Source: Arsukibacterium sp. (GTDB taxonomy: Bacteria; Pseudomonadota; Gammaproteobacteria; Enterobacterales; Alteromonadaceae). From it: a DNA stretch of 64,000 bases. The notes beneath the pieces were generated by a model. The model saw only the letters and a list, made by a program, of their open reading frames with translations. It ran no database searches and had not been told where the DNA came from. The stretch lies in contig NZ_JAGYIM010000011.1 in the NCBI RefSeq assembly GCF_018402695.1, positions 186,001 to 250,000 of the forward strand, read 5' to 3'. Shown here one piece after another: positions 37,348 through 46,979 of this stretch (positions are counted from its first letter, which is position 1; each line of letters begins with the position of its first letter). The position numbers and the translations under genes are program-made.

Positions 37348-39096
37348 TCAGCTGTCGAGTTTCAGGTTTTTTGGAAAGCGGATATGGTAGTGCAACCCCT
37401 GGCCAGGCTCACTGCTGACGGTAATACTGCCGCCCAGTGTCTGCCGGACCAGGTTGTAAGTGATATGGGTACCCAGGCCACTGCCGCCCTGTTCACGTTT
37501 GGTGGTAAAGAACGGATGAAACAGCTTTTCCAGTTGCTCCGGTGACAGGCCTTTACCGTTGTCACTAAAGCGAATATCAACGTTGTTATCTTCATCCAGT
37601 ACCGTGATCCGGATCAGGCCTTCTTTGATGTCTTCAAAACCATGAATGAGTGAGTTCATCAGCAAGTTAGTGAAAATCTGCGAAATAGCTCCGGCCGGAC
37701 AACGCAGGGTAATATTGTCCGGGCAATTTACTTCAATCTGATGTTGGGTTTTCTTAAAGTTTGGCTGCAGTGAGCGGATAACTTCGTTAATGTACTCTGC
37801 CAGGTTAATAGTACGAATAGCTTCACTGGCCTGATCAACGGCAATTTGTTTAAAGCTGGCTATCAGCTCCGATGCCCGGCTTAAGTTTGACTGCAGTAAA
37901 TCAGTTCCCTGTAAGGCTTCATTAATGAAGGCTTCCAGGGTTTTTGAGGTCAGTGACTTATCGTTAAACGCCTGCTGCAAGCCGGTGAGCTTTTCGGTCA
38001 GAAAGCTGGTCGCAGTAACGCCAATCCCGACCGGAGTATTGACTTCATGGGTAATACCGGCAACCAGGCCGCCCAGCGCCGCCATTTTTTCCGATTGCAC
38101 TAACCGGTCCTGCGCCTGATTTAAATGTTCGACCAGTTGCTCCAGTTCGGTTTGTTTACTGCGTAACGCATCTTCAGTATGACGGCGGCGCTCAATTTCT
38201 TCGCGCAGGCTTTGTTGTTTAAGTTCCAGCTCCTGCTTCTGTTGTTGTAAGTCCATCATAGCCTGACTCAGGCCCGACGTTTTGCGGGCAACTTCCTGTT
38301 CCAGTACCAGGTTCTGCTGGTCCAGTTTCTCATTTGATGTCAGTAGCTGTTTCTGAGTATTGCCAAGCTGAGCTTTGTAGTCCTGCACCCGATTGATCAG
38401 CCGGTTATAGGCATCAGCCATTAAGGTCAGCTCAGAGGACTGACTTTGATCAATCTCAACCCGGGCACCATCTAACTGATCCAGCTCCAAATCTTCAATC
38501 TGCCGGCTTAAATCGGCCAGCGGCTCAGTCAGTTGTTTTCGAAATGCCATTAAAAACAGAATAATCAGAAAAGTGGTTTTCAGCATCGCATTACCCACCA
38601 GAAAATAAATTCCGACTTTAATGCGGTCGATAACCACTGCACGGCTTGAAAACAAGGTCACGTCACCGACCTGGGTAGCCCGGCCGGAAAATTCAAAAAT
38701 CAGCGGAAAGGTGTAACCAAAAATCCCGGATTGCTGCTCGGTTAAGCGCACGCCTTCGCGCACTAACTGGCTGCTGAAGCGCTCTTTAACATCGATGTAA
38801 CGGCCTAACTGGGTAATAACGGCACCACTGTCATCACGCACCACGATGCCCTCGACTGCCGGAATAGATAACAAGCCATCGGCAATGATCAAGGCCTGTG
38901 GGGTGTTCAGCTCCCAGATCGCCCGGGTTAAACTACCGGAAAAGGTTTGTTGTAACGTTTCTAAGTCACTGTTAATCAGGTTTTTGGTGTTGTAATACTC
39001 CGCCACAATCTGAGCGAGAGTAACGATTAAGGTCAGAATAAAATAAACTGACAACACCTTGGTAAGCAGATTGCGGGACAGGCTTTTTTGCTGCAT
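37348..39096 (-). CDS. Membrane sensor histidine kinase
   Basis: Sensor kinase of 582 aa. Two membrane segments (about 9-33 and 168-190) flank a periplasmic domain, followed by a HAMP-like region and a long coiled coil (about 235-335). The phosphoacceptor is His350 in G-L-V-A-G-I-T-H-E-V-N-T-P-V-G, a phrasing typical of kinases that feed stand-alone receivers. The HATPase shows N-L-L-M-N-S-L-I-H-G-F, D-N-G-K-G-L and G-G-S-G-L-G-T-H-I. ATG 39096 is preferred to GTG 39114 because AAAGG ends 7 bases upstream of it. It is divergent from the CheY-CheC-GGDEF operon and is the natural candidate to phosphorylate that receiver. Confidence 0.9.
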   Translation of the reverse strand: MQQKSLSRNLLTKVLSVYFILTLIVTLAQIVAEYYNTKNLINSDLETLQQTFSGSLTRAIWELNTPQALIIADGLLSIPAVEGIVVRDDSGAVITQLGRYIDVKERFSSQLVREGVRLTEQQSGIFGYTFPLIFEFSGRATQVGDVTLFSSRAVVIDRIKVGIYFLVGNAMLKTTFLIILFLMAFRKQLTEPLADLSRQIEDLELDQLDGARVEIDQSQSSELTLMADAYNRLINRVQDYKAQLGNTQKQLLTSNEKLDQQNLVLEQEVARKTSGLSQAMMDLQQQKQELELKQQSLREEIERRRHTEDALRSKQTELEQLVEHLNQAQDRLVQSEKMAALGGLVAGITHEVNTPVGIGVTATSFLTEKLTGLQQAFNDKSLTSKTLEAFINEALQGTDLLQSNLSRASELIASFKQIAVDQASEAIRTINLAEYINEVIRSLQPNFKKTQHQIEVNCPDNITLRCPAGAISQIFTNLLMNSLIHGFEDIKEGLIRITVLDEDNNVDIRFSDNGKGLSPEQLEKLFHPFFTTKREQGGSGLGTHITYNLVRQTLGGSITVSSEPGQGLHYHIRFPKNLKLDS

Positions 39097-39291
39097 GCAA
39101 TAACCTTTTTTCACCGGATTATATAATTCTTATTCTGGCCTACCTTACCCAATAAAGCAGCTTTTTAAAATAGCTGGTACTAAATAAGTGTCACAGCGCT
39201 AATTATTGGCCGGATATTGCATTATGCCTGCCATCTGTATATATTTTTTAACCAACAGATGGATAAATACAACTTAAAACAGGCAGTACTG

Positions 39292-39657
39292 ATGGCTTTA
39301 ACCGCTTTAATTTGTGATGACTCTTTATTAGCCCGTAATCAAATGAAAAAATCCCTGCCTGCAGCATTTGACGCCGAGATTGTTACGGCTACCAATGGTC
39401 TTGAGGCGTTGGCGGTATTACGTCGTCAGGAAATCGGCGTGGTTTTTCTGGATCTGACCATGCCTGAGCTGGACGGTGTAGGTGTATTGGAAGCCATTAA
39501 AGCAGAAAAAATGGATGTTTTTGTCATTGTGGTATCGGCCGATATTCAGCCGGAAATGCAGAAACGGGTAATGGATCTCGGTGCCCTGGCGTTTATTCAG
39601 AAGCCGGTAAATACCGACAAACTCAGCGCAGTGATGCGACAATATGGCTTAATATGA
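39292..39657 (+). CDS. Single-domain CheY-like response regulator
   Basis: Stand-alone receiver of 121 aa. The acidic pocket is C-D-D (residues 8-10), the phospho-acceptor is Asp54 in V-F-L-D-L-T-M-P, and the switch Lys lies in F-I-Q-K-P-V. ATG 39292 is preferred to upstream in-frame starts because the extra 25 residues are not receiver-like and the domain begins at A-L-I-C-D-D. Its stop overlaps the CheC-like start (ATGA, 4 bases), so the two are translationally coupled. It probably receives phosphate from the divergent kinase and loses it to the CheC-like phosphatase. Confidence 0.92.
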   Translation: MALTALICDDSLLARNQMKKSLPAAFDAEIVTATNGLEALAVLRRQEIGVVFLDLTMPELDGVGVLEAIKAEKMDVFVIVVSADIQPEMQKRVMDLGALAFIQKPVNTDKLSAVMRQYGLI

Positions 39658-40268
39658 CGGATTTGAGTTTTACGGAAGAGCAGCGTGATTGCCTGCAGGA
39701 ACTGATCAACGTAGCGATGGGCCTGGCCAGTGATAAACTGGCCCGGTTTCTCAACACCTTTGTTCATTTACAGGTGCCGGCGATTGGCCTGGTTAATGCC
39801 GCGGAAATACCTGAGCAGTTTCGGGGCCAGTATCAGGGCCTGAACAGTTCAATGATTAGCCTGGGTTTTTTCGGCGATGGTGGGTTGCGTGGTGAAACTA
39901 TTTTGCTTTACCAGCTGGAGAATGCCGGCAAAATTGCGGCATTGCTGGGCTATGATGACGATGCCACCAGTGAAGCAGAGATGCTGACTGATATCAGCTC
40001 TATTCTTACTACTACTTTTTTAAATGGTTTGGCAGAGCAGCTTGATAATAGCTTTTCCTACGCCGCGCCACGGGTTATTTCGTCACGCGATAATGACTTT
40101 ATCAGTAAGCTGGAGCAAACGGCGTTTCACTGGCAGCTGGCGTTAAAAGTCGATATTCGGTATGAGCTCACTGATTACAGCTTCGACTGTAATATGATTT
40201 TGCTGATCCCAGGTGAGGCAGTATTAAAATTAAAAACCATTCTGGATAATGTACTGGCGGATTTCTGA
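39654..40268 (+). CDS. CheC-family phosphatase
   Basis: Protein of 204 aa matching CheC/CheX/FliY aspartyl-phosphate phosphatases. The first active-site motif is exact: D-x3-E-x2-N-x22-P is met by Asp12, Glu16, Asn19 and Pro42 (D-C-L-Q-E-L-I-N...). The second site is degenerate: D-I-S-S-I-L-T-T-T-F-L-N has Ser where the motif expects Asn. It should therefore have one working site. It is coupled on both sides, by 4 bases to the CheY-like gene and 1 base to the GGDEF gene. The likely substrate is the neighbouring receiver; that is inference. Confidence 0.85.
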   Translation: MTDLSFTEEQRDCLQELINVAMGLASDKLARFLNTFVHLQVPAIGLVNAAEIPEQFRGQYQGLNSSMISLGFFGDGGLRGETILLYQLENAGKIAALLGYDDDATSEAEMLTDISSILTTTFLNGLAEQLDNSFSYAAPRVISSRDNDFISKLEQTAFHWQLALKVDIRYELTDYSFDCNMILLIPGEAVLKLKTILDNVLADF

Positions 40269-41236
40269 TGAATATTGACTGGCTGTCTGGTCCGTTGCTG
40301 CAGCAGCTGAACAGCGGCGTCATTCTGCTGAACCAACAGTTGCAGATTGTGTATATTAATCCGTATATTTGCCGCCGTGCGGACATTCAGCTGGAGTCTG
40401 TGCAGGGCAAAGACCTGTTCAGCGCGTTTCCGGATGCGCCTAAAGCCTGGCTCAGCCGCAAACTCAACAGTGTACTCAGCTTGCAAAGCCCGGCGTTCAG
40501 TTCGTGGGAGCAGCGCCAGTATCTGTTTAAACTCCCGCATTTGCGACCAATCAGCAGCGCTAATCAGTACATGGCACAAAATTGTAATATGTTGCCGCTG
40601 ACGGAGCCTACCAGCGGCGAGCATTTTGTTTGTCTGCTAATTGAAGACGCCACCGATGCCTATGTGTACCAAAGTCAGTTGCAGCAAAGCAATTTGCAGT
40701 TGCAGCAGGTTAACCGGCTGGATGGGTTAACCGGAGTGCTGAACCGCAATTACTGGCAACAGCAACTTGAAGTAGAAGTACAGCGTGCCGGTCGTTACCA
40801 GCATCCGTTATCATTATTATTTTTCGATTTAGATAAATTTAAGCGCTTAAATGACGATTATGGCCATCAGGCCGGCGATATCGTACTGATTGAAGTGGCT
40901 AAGTTAATAGGCAGCTTGCTACGGGAAACTGACTTATTTGGTCGCTATGGCGGTGAAGAGTTTGCCATTATCCTGCCCGACACCCCGCTGCAGGGCGCTA
41001 TTGAGGTGGCTAAACGAATTTGCCGGCGGGTGGCTGCCACGCCGATTGAGTATCAGCAGCAACAACTGATGACCAGTGTCAGTGTCGGGGTAAGTCAGTT
41101 CAGCACGGCAACCAGCGCAGACGAGCTTATTCAGCAGGCCGACTTAGCCTTGTATCAGGCGAAACGCAATGGCCGTAATCAGGTGGTCACCTACTATCCT
41201 GAGTTGATAGATTCCCTCAAAAAGGTAAAGTCGTAG
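40268..41236 (+). CDS. Diguanylate cyclase (PAS-GGDEF)
   Basis: Enzyme of 322 aa that makes cyclic di-GMP from two GTP. The N-terminal about 140 residues look like a PAS domain (N-S-G-V-I-L-L-N-Q-Q-L-Q-I-V-Y-I-N). A short coiled linker leads to the GGDEF domain with its A-site G-G-E-E-F at 228-232 and an intact inhibitory I-site R-E-T-D at 219-222, so product inhibition is expected. No membrane segment. Its start shares one base with the CheC-like stop (TGATG), making it the output gene of the three-gene operon. Confidence 0.95.
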   Translation: MNIDWLSGPLLQQLNSGVILLNQQLQIVYINPYICRRADIQLESVQGKDLFSAFPDAPKAWLSRKLNSVLSLQSPAFSSWEQRQYLFKLPHLRPISSANQYMAQNCNMLPLTEPTSGEHFVCLLIEDATDAYVYQSQLQQSNLQLQQVNRLDGLTGVLNRNYWQQQLEVEVQRAGRYQHPLSLLFFDLDKFKRLNDDYGHQAGDIVLIEVAKLIGSLLRETDLFGRYGGEEFAIILPDTPLQGAIEVAKRICRRVAATPIEYQQQQLMTSVSVGVSQFSTATSADELIQQADLALYQAKRNGRNQVVTYYPELIDSLKKVKS

Positions 41237-41253
41237 CAGCGGTTATTTTTTGT

Positions 41254-41283
41254 TTGACAGACGTCTATAAGTCTGTGCATAGT
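41254..41283 (+). promoter_or_regulatory. Putative thr operon promoter
   Basis: Consensus -35 TTGACA (41254-41259) with CATAGT (41278-41283) at 18-base spacing. The alternative -10 TATAAG (41266-41271) with a weak -35 further upstream would start earlier. With the first pair the mRNA would begin almost at the leader ATG. Confidence 0.55.
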
Positions 41284-41290
41284 GGCTCTT

Positions 41291-41350
41291 ATGAAAATAA
41301 AAACAGCAGACCTCACCACCATTATTATTACCACCCACCCTTCGGGGTAG
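41291..41350 (+). CDS. thrL: thr operon leader peptide
   Basis: A 19-residue ORF (MKIKTADLTTIIITTHPSG) with five Thr and four Ile codons, seven of them in the run T-T-I-I-I-T-T. It lies between a promoter and a strong terminator directly upstream of thrA. This is the control peptide of classical threonine/isoleucine attenuation: ribosome stalling at these codons when charged tRNA-Thr or tRNA-Ile is scarce allows read-through. It is too short for ordinary ORF calling. Confidence 0.95.
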   Translation: MKIKTADLTTIIITTHPSG

Positions 41351-41391
41351 GAGGTCGGCGGTGTGTTGTCTGTAAAAAGGCCCGTGACCTC
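41309..41391 (+). promoter_or_regulatory. thr attenuator switch (alternative pairings)
   Basis: GAGGTC (41351-41356) can pair with GACCTC inside the leader ORF (41309-41314), the protector hairpin, or with a second GACCTC (41386-41391) that overlaps the end of the terminator's first arm and its loop, the antiterminator. A ribosome stalled on the Thr/Ile codons would cover the first copy and favour antitermination. Confidence 0.85.
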
Positions 41392-41413
41392 AAATGTCAC
41401 GGGCCTTTTTTTT
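41374..41413 (+). terminator. thr attenuator terminator
   Basis: Perfect 10-bp stem GGCCCGTGAC (41379-41388) / GTCACGGGCC (41396-41405), 7-base loop, eight T residues to 41413, and five A residues before the stem. It lies 80 bases before thrA. Confidence 0.95.
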
Positions 41414-41492
41414 GAAACAATTAAGGGTACTTACCCAGCCTTGGTCGGCAGTAACAAATTAACAAATAATTCGATGCGCAAGGAGTAAAAAA

Positions 41493-43949
41493 ATGAGAGT
41501 GCTAAAATTTGGTGGCTCGTCGCTGGCATCACTGCCACGCTTTGCCGACGTTGCGCAAATTGTGCAACATCAGGCAGCTGCCGGCCCGGTATGTCTGGTA
41601 TTGTCCGCCCCGCAGGGCGTCACCAATATGCTGGTAGAGCTGACCGACCTGGCTTATCTGGGATCTGACTATCAGAGTGTGCTCAGCGCACTGGCGGAGC
41701 GTTATCAACAGTTATTGAACGACGCAACAGGCTTATCTGCAGAGCAGGTGAGCCAGGTGCAGGCATTGTGGCAGCAACAGCTGGCAGGGCTGGCGTTGCA
41801 TTTACAGGGCATTAGTTTGCTGCGGCACTGTCCTGACCATATTAAAGCGAAAATTCTGGGCCTGGGTGAGCAGTTTAGTGTCGCATTGATGACGGCCTTG
41901 CTGGTGGCTAATAGGGTTAATGCGCTGGCGCTGAATGCGGTGACGCTGATTAAAAGTCAGGGTGATTACTTGAATGCCAGCGCCGATATCGCTGGCTCTG
42001 AGCAAACCCTGCAACAGGCTATCGCCAAACAAAGCGCTGCGGTGTATGTGATTGCCGGTTTTGTTTCCAGCAATAGCCAGGGCGAGCCGACTCTGCTTGG
42101 CCGCAATGGTTCGGACTATTCGGCGGCAATAGTCGCAGCCAGTATCCGGGCCGCGGCGTGCGAAATATGGACTGATGTCGATGGGGTATACAGCGCTGAC
42201 CCGCGTCAGGTAAAACAAACCCGGCTAATTGACCGTTTATCCTACGATGAAGCGATGGAGCTGTCGTATTTTGGCGCTAAGGTGCTACACCCGAAAACCA
42301 TTGGTCCGCTGGCACGCTACCAGATCCCCTGTTATATCAAAAATACCCTGAACCCGGCAGCGCCAGGGACCTGTATTGATGTCAGCGGTGATGGTGAAGC
42401 CCTGGTAAAAGGCATTTCCAGCCTGGAGCATTTAGCGCTGTTTACCGTGTCGGGCCCGGGTTTAAAAGGGGTAGTCGGCATGGCCAGCCGGGTATTTGCC
42501 TCGATGGCCCGCTCGCAAATTTCAGTCAGTTTGATTACCCAGTCGTCATCAGAATTCAGTATTAGTTTTTGTGTATCGCAATTGCATTTAAACCGGGCAC
42601 AAAAAGCGCTGGAGCAAGAGTTTGAGCTGGAACTGCAAACCGGCTTATTGCGACCGCTCAGTATTCTGGCCGATATGGCGATTGTCAGCCTGGTCGGGGA
42701 TGGCATGCGCCAGCATCGCGGCGTGGCCGCCAAGTTTTTTGCTTCCCTGGCACAAGCCCGGGTTAATGTGGTGGCGATAGCCCAGGACAGTAGTGAGCGT
42801 TCTATCTCCGCAGTGGTCGAGCAGGCGGTGTGTAAAGATGCGGTGCGGGTATGTCATGAAAACTTTTTCAGCCATATTCCGAGTATCGATGTATTTCTGG
42901 TGGGCTGCGGCGTGGTGGGCGCGGAGCTACTGGCGCAAATTGAGCGCCAGCAAAGCTTTTTACAGCAACGCCAGGTAAAACTAACAGTGTACGGCATTGC
43001 TAATTCCCGCCAGTTATTATTGGCTAAAGAGGGCGTTGACCTGAGTCACTGGCAGTCAGATCTTAGCCAAAGCCACAGCAGCTTTTCGCTGGTTGCACTG
43101 AGTGACTTTGTCCGCCAGCAACATCTGACCAACCCGGTGCTGGTCGATTGTACCAGTGCCGAGGCTATTGCCAGCCAGTATGCAGATTTTCTGGCCGCTG
43201 GTTTTCATGTGGTAACCCCCAATAAAAAAGCCAATACTGCCAGCCTCAGTTACTACCGGCAATTGCGCCAGGTAGCACAGCAGCAACGGCGGCGCTTTTT
43301 ATATGAAACCACGGTAGGCGCCGGCTTGCCAGTTATTGATACCTTGCAGGGGTTGCTAAATGCCGGCGATGAGTTACTGGCGTTTGAAGGCATTTTATCG
43401 GGGTCACTTTCTTACATTTTCGGTGAGTTGGAAGCCGGTGCCAGTTTATCTGCCGTCACCACTAAAGCAAAAGCGATGGGCTTTACTGAGCCGGATCCAC
43501 GCGATGATTTATCCGGCACCGACGTCGCCCGTAAACTGCTGATAATGGCCCGTGAAGCGGGCATGGCGCTGGAGCTGAGCGATGTCAGCATTGAGCCGGT
43601 ATTACCAGCAGACTTTGACAGCAGCGGCAGTACCGATGATTTTATGGCGCGGTTGCCGGCACTGGATGACGCGTTCAGAGCAAGGGTGAAAGCGGCAGCA
43701 GCAGAGGGTAAGGTGCTGCGCTATATAGGTGAAATTCATGATGGGAAGTGTCAGGTGGCGATTAAGGCACTGGACCAGGACCACCCGCTGGCTAAGGTGA
43801 AAGACGGTGAAAATGCGCTGGCTATTCACAGCCGTTATTATCAGCCTATTCCGTTTGTATTGCGTGGCTATGGTGCCGGCGCGGCGGTTACCTCAGCGGG
43901 GGTATTCAGCGATATTATGCGCACCCTGAGCTGGCAGCAGCAGGTGTAA
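41493..43949 (+). CDS. thrA: Bifunctional aspartokinase I / homoserine dehydrogenase I
   Basis: Catalyses the first and third steps from aspartate to threonine. Aspartokinase domain about 1-300 (V-L-K-F-G-G-S-S at 3-10; [10 protein letters not shown]). Regulatory ACT domains about 310-460. Homoserine dehydrogenase from about 465, with NADP-binding [11 protein letters not shown] near 467-477 and the catalytic region T-V-G-A-G-L-P-V-I and [10 protein letters not shown]. Length 818 aa is typical. A strong AAGGAG (41479-41484) precedes the ATG. Transcription is governed by the upstream attenuator; threonine feedback on the ACT domains is expected from the family. Confidence 0.97.
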   Translation: MRVLKFGGSSLASLPRFADVAQIVQHQAAAGPVCLVLSAPQGVTNMLVELTDLAYLGSDYQSVLSALAERYQQLLNDATGLSAEQVSQVQALWQQQLAGLALHLQGISLLRHCPDHIKAKILGLGEQFSVALMTALLVANRVNALALNAVTLIKSQGDYLNASADIAGSEQTLQQAIAKQSAAVYVIAGFVSSNSQGEPTLLGRNGSDYSAAIVAASIRAAACEIWTDVDGVYSADPRQVKQTRLIDRLSYDEAMELSYFGAKVLHPKTIGPLARYQIPCYIKNTLNPAAPGTCIDVSGDGEALVKGISSLEHLALFTVSGPGLKGVVGMASRVFASMARSQISVSLITQSSSEFSISFCVSQLHLNRAQKALEQEFELELQTGLLRPLSILADMAIVSLVGDGMRQHRGVAAKFFASLAQARVNVVAIAQDSSERSISAVVEQAVCKDAVRVCHENFFSHIPSIDVFLVGCGVVGAELLAQIERQQSFLQQRQVKLTVYGIANSRQLLLAKEGVDLSHWQSDLSQSHSSFSLVALSDFVRQQHLTNPVLVDCTSAEAIASQYADFLAAGFHVVTPNKKANTASLSYYRQLRQVAQQQRRRFLYETTVGAGLPVIDTLQGLLNAGDELLAFEGILSGSLSYIFGELEAGASLSAVTTKAKAMGFTEPDPRDDLSGTDVARKLLIMAREAGMALELSDVSIEPVLPADFDSSGSTDDFMARLPALDDAFRARVKAAAAEGKVLRYIGEIHDGKCQVAIKALDQDHPLAKVKDGENALAIHSRYYQPIPFVLRGYGAGAAVTSAGVFSDIMRTLSWQQQV

Positions 43950-43954
43950 CGACG

Positions 43955-44950
43955 ATGACCAATTCAACAATACAGCGGTATTTTGCGCCGGCGTCAACCG
44001 GTAATTTCTCGGTTGGTTTTGATTTGCTGGGCGCGGCCTTTGAACCGCTGCCCGTTAGAACAGCAAACGACGAGCTATTTGGCGATGTACTGGAAATTCA
44101 TGCTGAGCAGAGCGAGCTGAGCCTGCAAATCAGTGGCCGTTATCGCCATCAGTTACCGGCAGACAGCAGTGATAACTTGGTACTGAGTTGCTTTTATGCC
44201 TTTGAGCAGGCTGTTGGTAAACCCTTGCCGCGGCTGGCGCTGCATTTACAGAAGAACCTGCCGGTCGGTAGTGGTCTGGGCTCCAGTGCCTGCTCTATTG
44301 TCGTTGCCTGTTATGCCTTCAATCAGTATTTTGGTCAGCCATTAACCCAACCGCAGTTGCTGCAGTTAATGGCAGAAGCCGAGGGTGGCGTTAGCGGCAG
44401 TGTTCATTATGATAATGTGGCACCAAGCTATCTCGGTGGCTTACAGCTGATGCTGCCGGGCAGTGGCAAAGCAAGCCGGGCGTTGCCCTGGTTCAGCCAC
44501 TGGCGGGTGGTATTAAGCTACCCCGGCACTGTGTTATCTACCAAGGCTGCCCGGGCCTTATTGCCAAAGCAACTCAGCCTGGCCGATAGTATTGAATTTG
44601 CCGGCATGCTCAGCCGCTTTGTCAGTGCGTTATATTGTCAGGATGAAAGCGAAGCCATTGCAGCACTGCAGGATCTGGTGGCTGAGCCAGCGCGCACGCC
44701 GCTCATTCCTGAGCTGCCGTTGCTGCGCTGTGGGTTAATGGAAAAAGGCGTGTTACATCTGGGTATCTCCGGTGCCGGACCCACCTTATTCGCACTGTGT
44801 CCGGATGATAATACTGCCATTGAGGCTGCAGCATACCTGCAGCAACATTATGCTAAAAATGCTGATGCCTGTACCCGGATTTGCCAACTCTCTGCTGCTG
44901 GTGCCAGAGCGCTGCCACAGCTCCCTGCCGATTCAGGCCAAAGGAACTAA
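43955..44950 (+). CDS. thrB: Homoserine kinase
   Basis: GHMP-family kinase that phosphorylates homoserine, third gene in the pathway order A-B-C. ATP-binding motif L-P-V-G-S-G-L-G-S-S-A-C-S (about 107-119) and C-terminal G-I-S-G-A-G-P-T-L-F are visible. The N-terminus reads F-A-P-A-S-T-G-N-F-S-V-G-F-D, as in other homoserine kinases. Length 331 aa is slightly longer than E. coli ThrB. It starts 5 bases after thrA. Confidence 0.97.
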   Translation: MTNSTIQRYFAPASTGNFSVGFDLLGAAFEPLPVRTANDELFGDVLEIHAEQSELSLQISGRYRHQLPADSSDNLVLSCFYAFEQAVGKPLPRLALHLQKNLPVGSGLGSSACSIVVACYAFNQYFGQPLTQPQLLQLMAEAEGGVSGSVHYDNVAPSYLGGLQLMLPGSGKASRALPWFSHWRVVLSYPGTVLSTKAARALLPKQLSLADSIEFAGMLSRFVSALYCQDESEAIAALQDLVAEPARTPLIPELPLLRCGLMEKGVLHLGISGAGPTLFALCPDDNTAIEAAAYLQQHYAKNADACTRICQLSAAGARALPQLPADSGQRN

Positions 44951-44952
44951 AG

Positions 44953-46233
44953 ATGCAATTAACAAATTTAAAAGTCGCGACCGAGCAGGTCAGCTTTTTA
45001 CAGGCGGTACGCCAGGGCCTGGGCCAGCAACAGGGCTTATTCTTTCCGACCCGCTGGCCAAAGCTGGATATTGACGCTTTACTGGCGCTGCCACTGGTTG
45101 AGCGCAGCAGTAAAATTTTAGCCGCATTGATTGGTGATGAGTTGCCGGAAGCTGAGTTGCTGGCGATGCTGGATCGGGCTTTTACCTTTCCGGCGCCGCT
45201 GGTAAAAGTCACCGACAACGTCAGTGCCCTGGAGCTGTTTCACGGGCCAACCCTGGCATTTAAAGATTTCGGCGGCCGCTTTATGGCGCAGGCGCTGGCT
45301 AAAGCCCAACCTGAACCGACTACGATTGTTACCGCTACCTCGGGCGATACCGGCGCTGCGGTAGCGCATGCGTTTTACCGCCAGAGCGGGGTGCAGGTGG
45401 TTATTCTGTTTCCGAAGGGCAAGATCAGTAGTCTGCAGGAAAAGCTGTTTACTACCCTGGGTGACAATATTACCACGCTGGCCGTCGACGGTGACTTTGA
45501 TCAGTGTCAGGCGCTGGTCAAACAGGTGTTTGACAATAAAGCGCTGGTAGAGGAATTCAATATTACCTCTGCCAACTCGATTAATATCAGCCGGCTGTTT
45601 GCGCAGATTTGTTATTACTTTGAAGCCATAGCGCAGGTGCCGCCAGCGCAGCGGGACAAGGTGGTAATATCTGTGCCCAGTGGTAACTTCGGTAACCTGA
45701 CCGCCGGCCTGATTGCCAAAGCCATGGGCTTGCCAATAAAACGGATGATTGCCGCTACCAACAGTAATGATACGGTGCCGCGCTACTGGCAAAACCAGCA
45801 GTGGCAACCGAAAACCACGGTAGCGACGCTGTCCAATGCTATGGATGTCAGTGCCCCTAATAACTGGCCACGGGTAGAGGCCTTGCTGGCGCAAGGTGTG
45901 ATTAGCCGCGCTGATATTGCCGCGGTAGCAGTCGATGAAGACGATACCCAGCTTGGCGTGCGTCAATTGTGGCAACTGGGCTATTTAAGCGAACCGCATG
46001 CTGCTGTGGCCTACAAGGCACTGAAACGCAGCCTGGCAGCTGATGAGTTTGGTATTTTCTTTGGTACCGCTCATCCGGCAAAGTTTAAAGAGCAGGTTGA
46101 GAATATTCTCGGTAGCCCGATTGCGTTGCCACCGGCATTGGCCGCTTGTGCCGCAGAGTCTGGACTTAGCATCGATATTGCGGCAGACTTTGCAGCTCTT
46201 GAACAGGTGATCAGGACCTTAAAACGCGCATGA
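44953..46233 (+). CDS. thrC: Threonine synthase
   Basis: PLP enzyme converting O-phosphohomoserine to threonine. The PLP lysine is Lys104 in [12 protein letters not shown], and the phosphate-cup motif is [16 protein letters not shown] 44953 (2 bases after the thrB stop, with AAGGAAC upstream) is chosen over the longer frame from 44881, which would lie within thrB and adds a Cys-rich stretch foreign to the family. Length 426 aa is normal. It overlaps ung by 4 bases. Confidence 0.97.
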   Translation: MQLTNLKVATEQVSFLQAVRQGLGQQQGLFFPTRWPKLDIDALLALPLVERSSKILAALIGDELPEAELLAMLDRAFTFPAPLVKVTDNVSALELFHGPTLAFKDFGGRFMAQALAKAQPEPTTIVTATSGDTGAAVAHAFYRQSGVQVVILFPKGKISSLQEKLFTTLGDNITTLAVDGDFDQCQALVKQVFDNKALVEEFNITSANSINISRLFAQICYYFEAIAQVPPAQRDKVVISVPSGNFGNLTAGLIAKAMGLPIKRMIAATNSNDTVPRYWQNQQWQPKTTVATLSNAMDVSAPNNWPRVEALLAQGVISRADIAAVAVDEDDTQLGVRQLWQLGYLSEPHAAVAYKALKRSLAADEFGIFFGTAHPAKFKEQVENILGSPIALPPALAACAAESGLSIDIAADFAALEQVIRTLKRA

Positions 46234-46898
46234 CCGACTGGCAGCAACTATTGGGTGAGCAAAAACAGCAGCCGTATTTCCAAAAGCTGCTAGATGAAGT
46301 GGCGGCTGCACGCAGCGCCGGCACCGTAATATATCCGCCGCAGGCTGATGTATTTAATGCGTTTAAGCTTACCGGGCTAGCGCAGTTAAAAGTGGTGGTG
46401 TTGGGACAAGACCCTTACCATGGGCCGAACCAGGCCCATGGCTTGGCATTTTCAGTGCGGGACGGCGTAAAAGTACCGCCGTCGCTGGCCAATATTTATA
46501 AAGAGCTGGCGCTGGAATACCCGGATTTTTGCCCGCCTGGCCATGGTAATTTGCAAAGCTGGGCCGGGCAGGGGGTATTATTGCTTAATACCGTACTGAC
46601 AGTAATTGCTAACCAGCCCAATTCGCATCGCAAGTTAGGCTGGGAGCAGTTTACCGATCAGGTAATAACAGCCATCAGCCAAAACTGCCAGGGTATCGTG
46701 TTTTTACTATGGGGCAGCCATGCCCAGAAAAAGGCCCGGCTGATTGACGGTGAGCGCCATCATATTCTGACAGCGCCGCATCCGTCGCCGTTGTCGGCAC
46801 ACCGGGGGTTTTTAGGCTGCGGCCACTTTTTGCAAACCAATAGTTTACTGCAAGACAGTAACCGTAGCGCCATTAACTGGCACTCGGTTTGCTGCTAG
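46230..46898 (+). CDS. ung: Uracil-DNA glycosylase
   Basis: Base-excision repair enzyme that removes uracil from DNA. Catalytic Asp61 is in [14 protein letters not shown], and the second active-site loop has His184 in [12 protein letters not shown]. Length 222 aa is typical of family 1 UNG. Its start overlaps the thrC stop (ATGA), so it is translationally coupled to the thr operon, a co-location without obvious metabolic logic. A terminator follows. Confidence 0.97.
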   Translation: MTDWQQLLGEQKQQPYFQKLLDEVAAARSAGTVIYPPQADVFNAFKLTGLAQLKVVVLGQDPYHGPNQAHGLAFSVRDGVKVPPSLANIYKELALEYPDFCPPGHGNLQSWAGQGVLLLNTVLTVIANQPNSHRKLGWEQFTDQVITAISQNCQGIVFLLWGSHAQKKARLIDGERHHILTAPHPSPLSAHRGFLGCGHFLQTNSLLQDSNRSAINWHSVCC

Positions 46899-46936
46899 CT
46901 TAGCAAAGTAAGCCCAATAAACCCGTAGCTGCAGTT

Positions 46937-46979
46937 AAAACAACAACGCCCAATCAATGATTGGGCGTTGTTGTTATAA
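46937..46979. terminator. Bidirectional terminator between ung and DUF3545 gene
   Basis: Perfect 14-bp stem CAACAACGCCCAAT (46941-46954) / ATTGGGCGTTGTTG (46960-46973) with a 5-base loop. AAAA (46937-46940) gives a U-run for minus-strand transcripts, and TTATAATT follows on the plus side. Confidence 0.85.

Noticed and set aside
45118-45975. 285-codon open frame on the minus strand
   Set aside because: It lies wholly antisense to thrC, whose motifs are intact. It is rich in His, Arg and Gln without any domain, as expected for a shadow frame in this codon usage.
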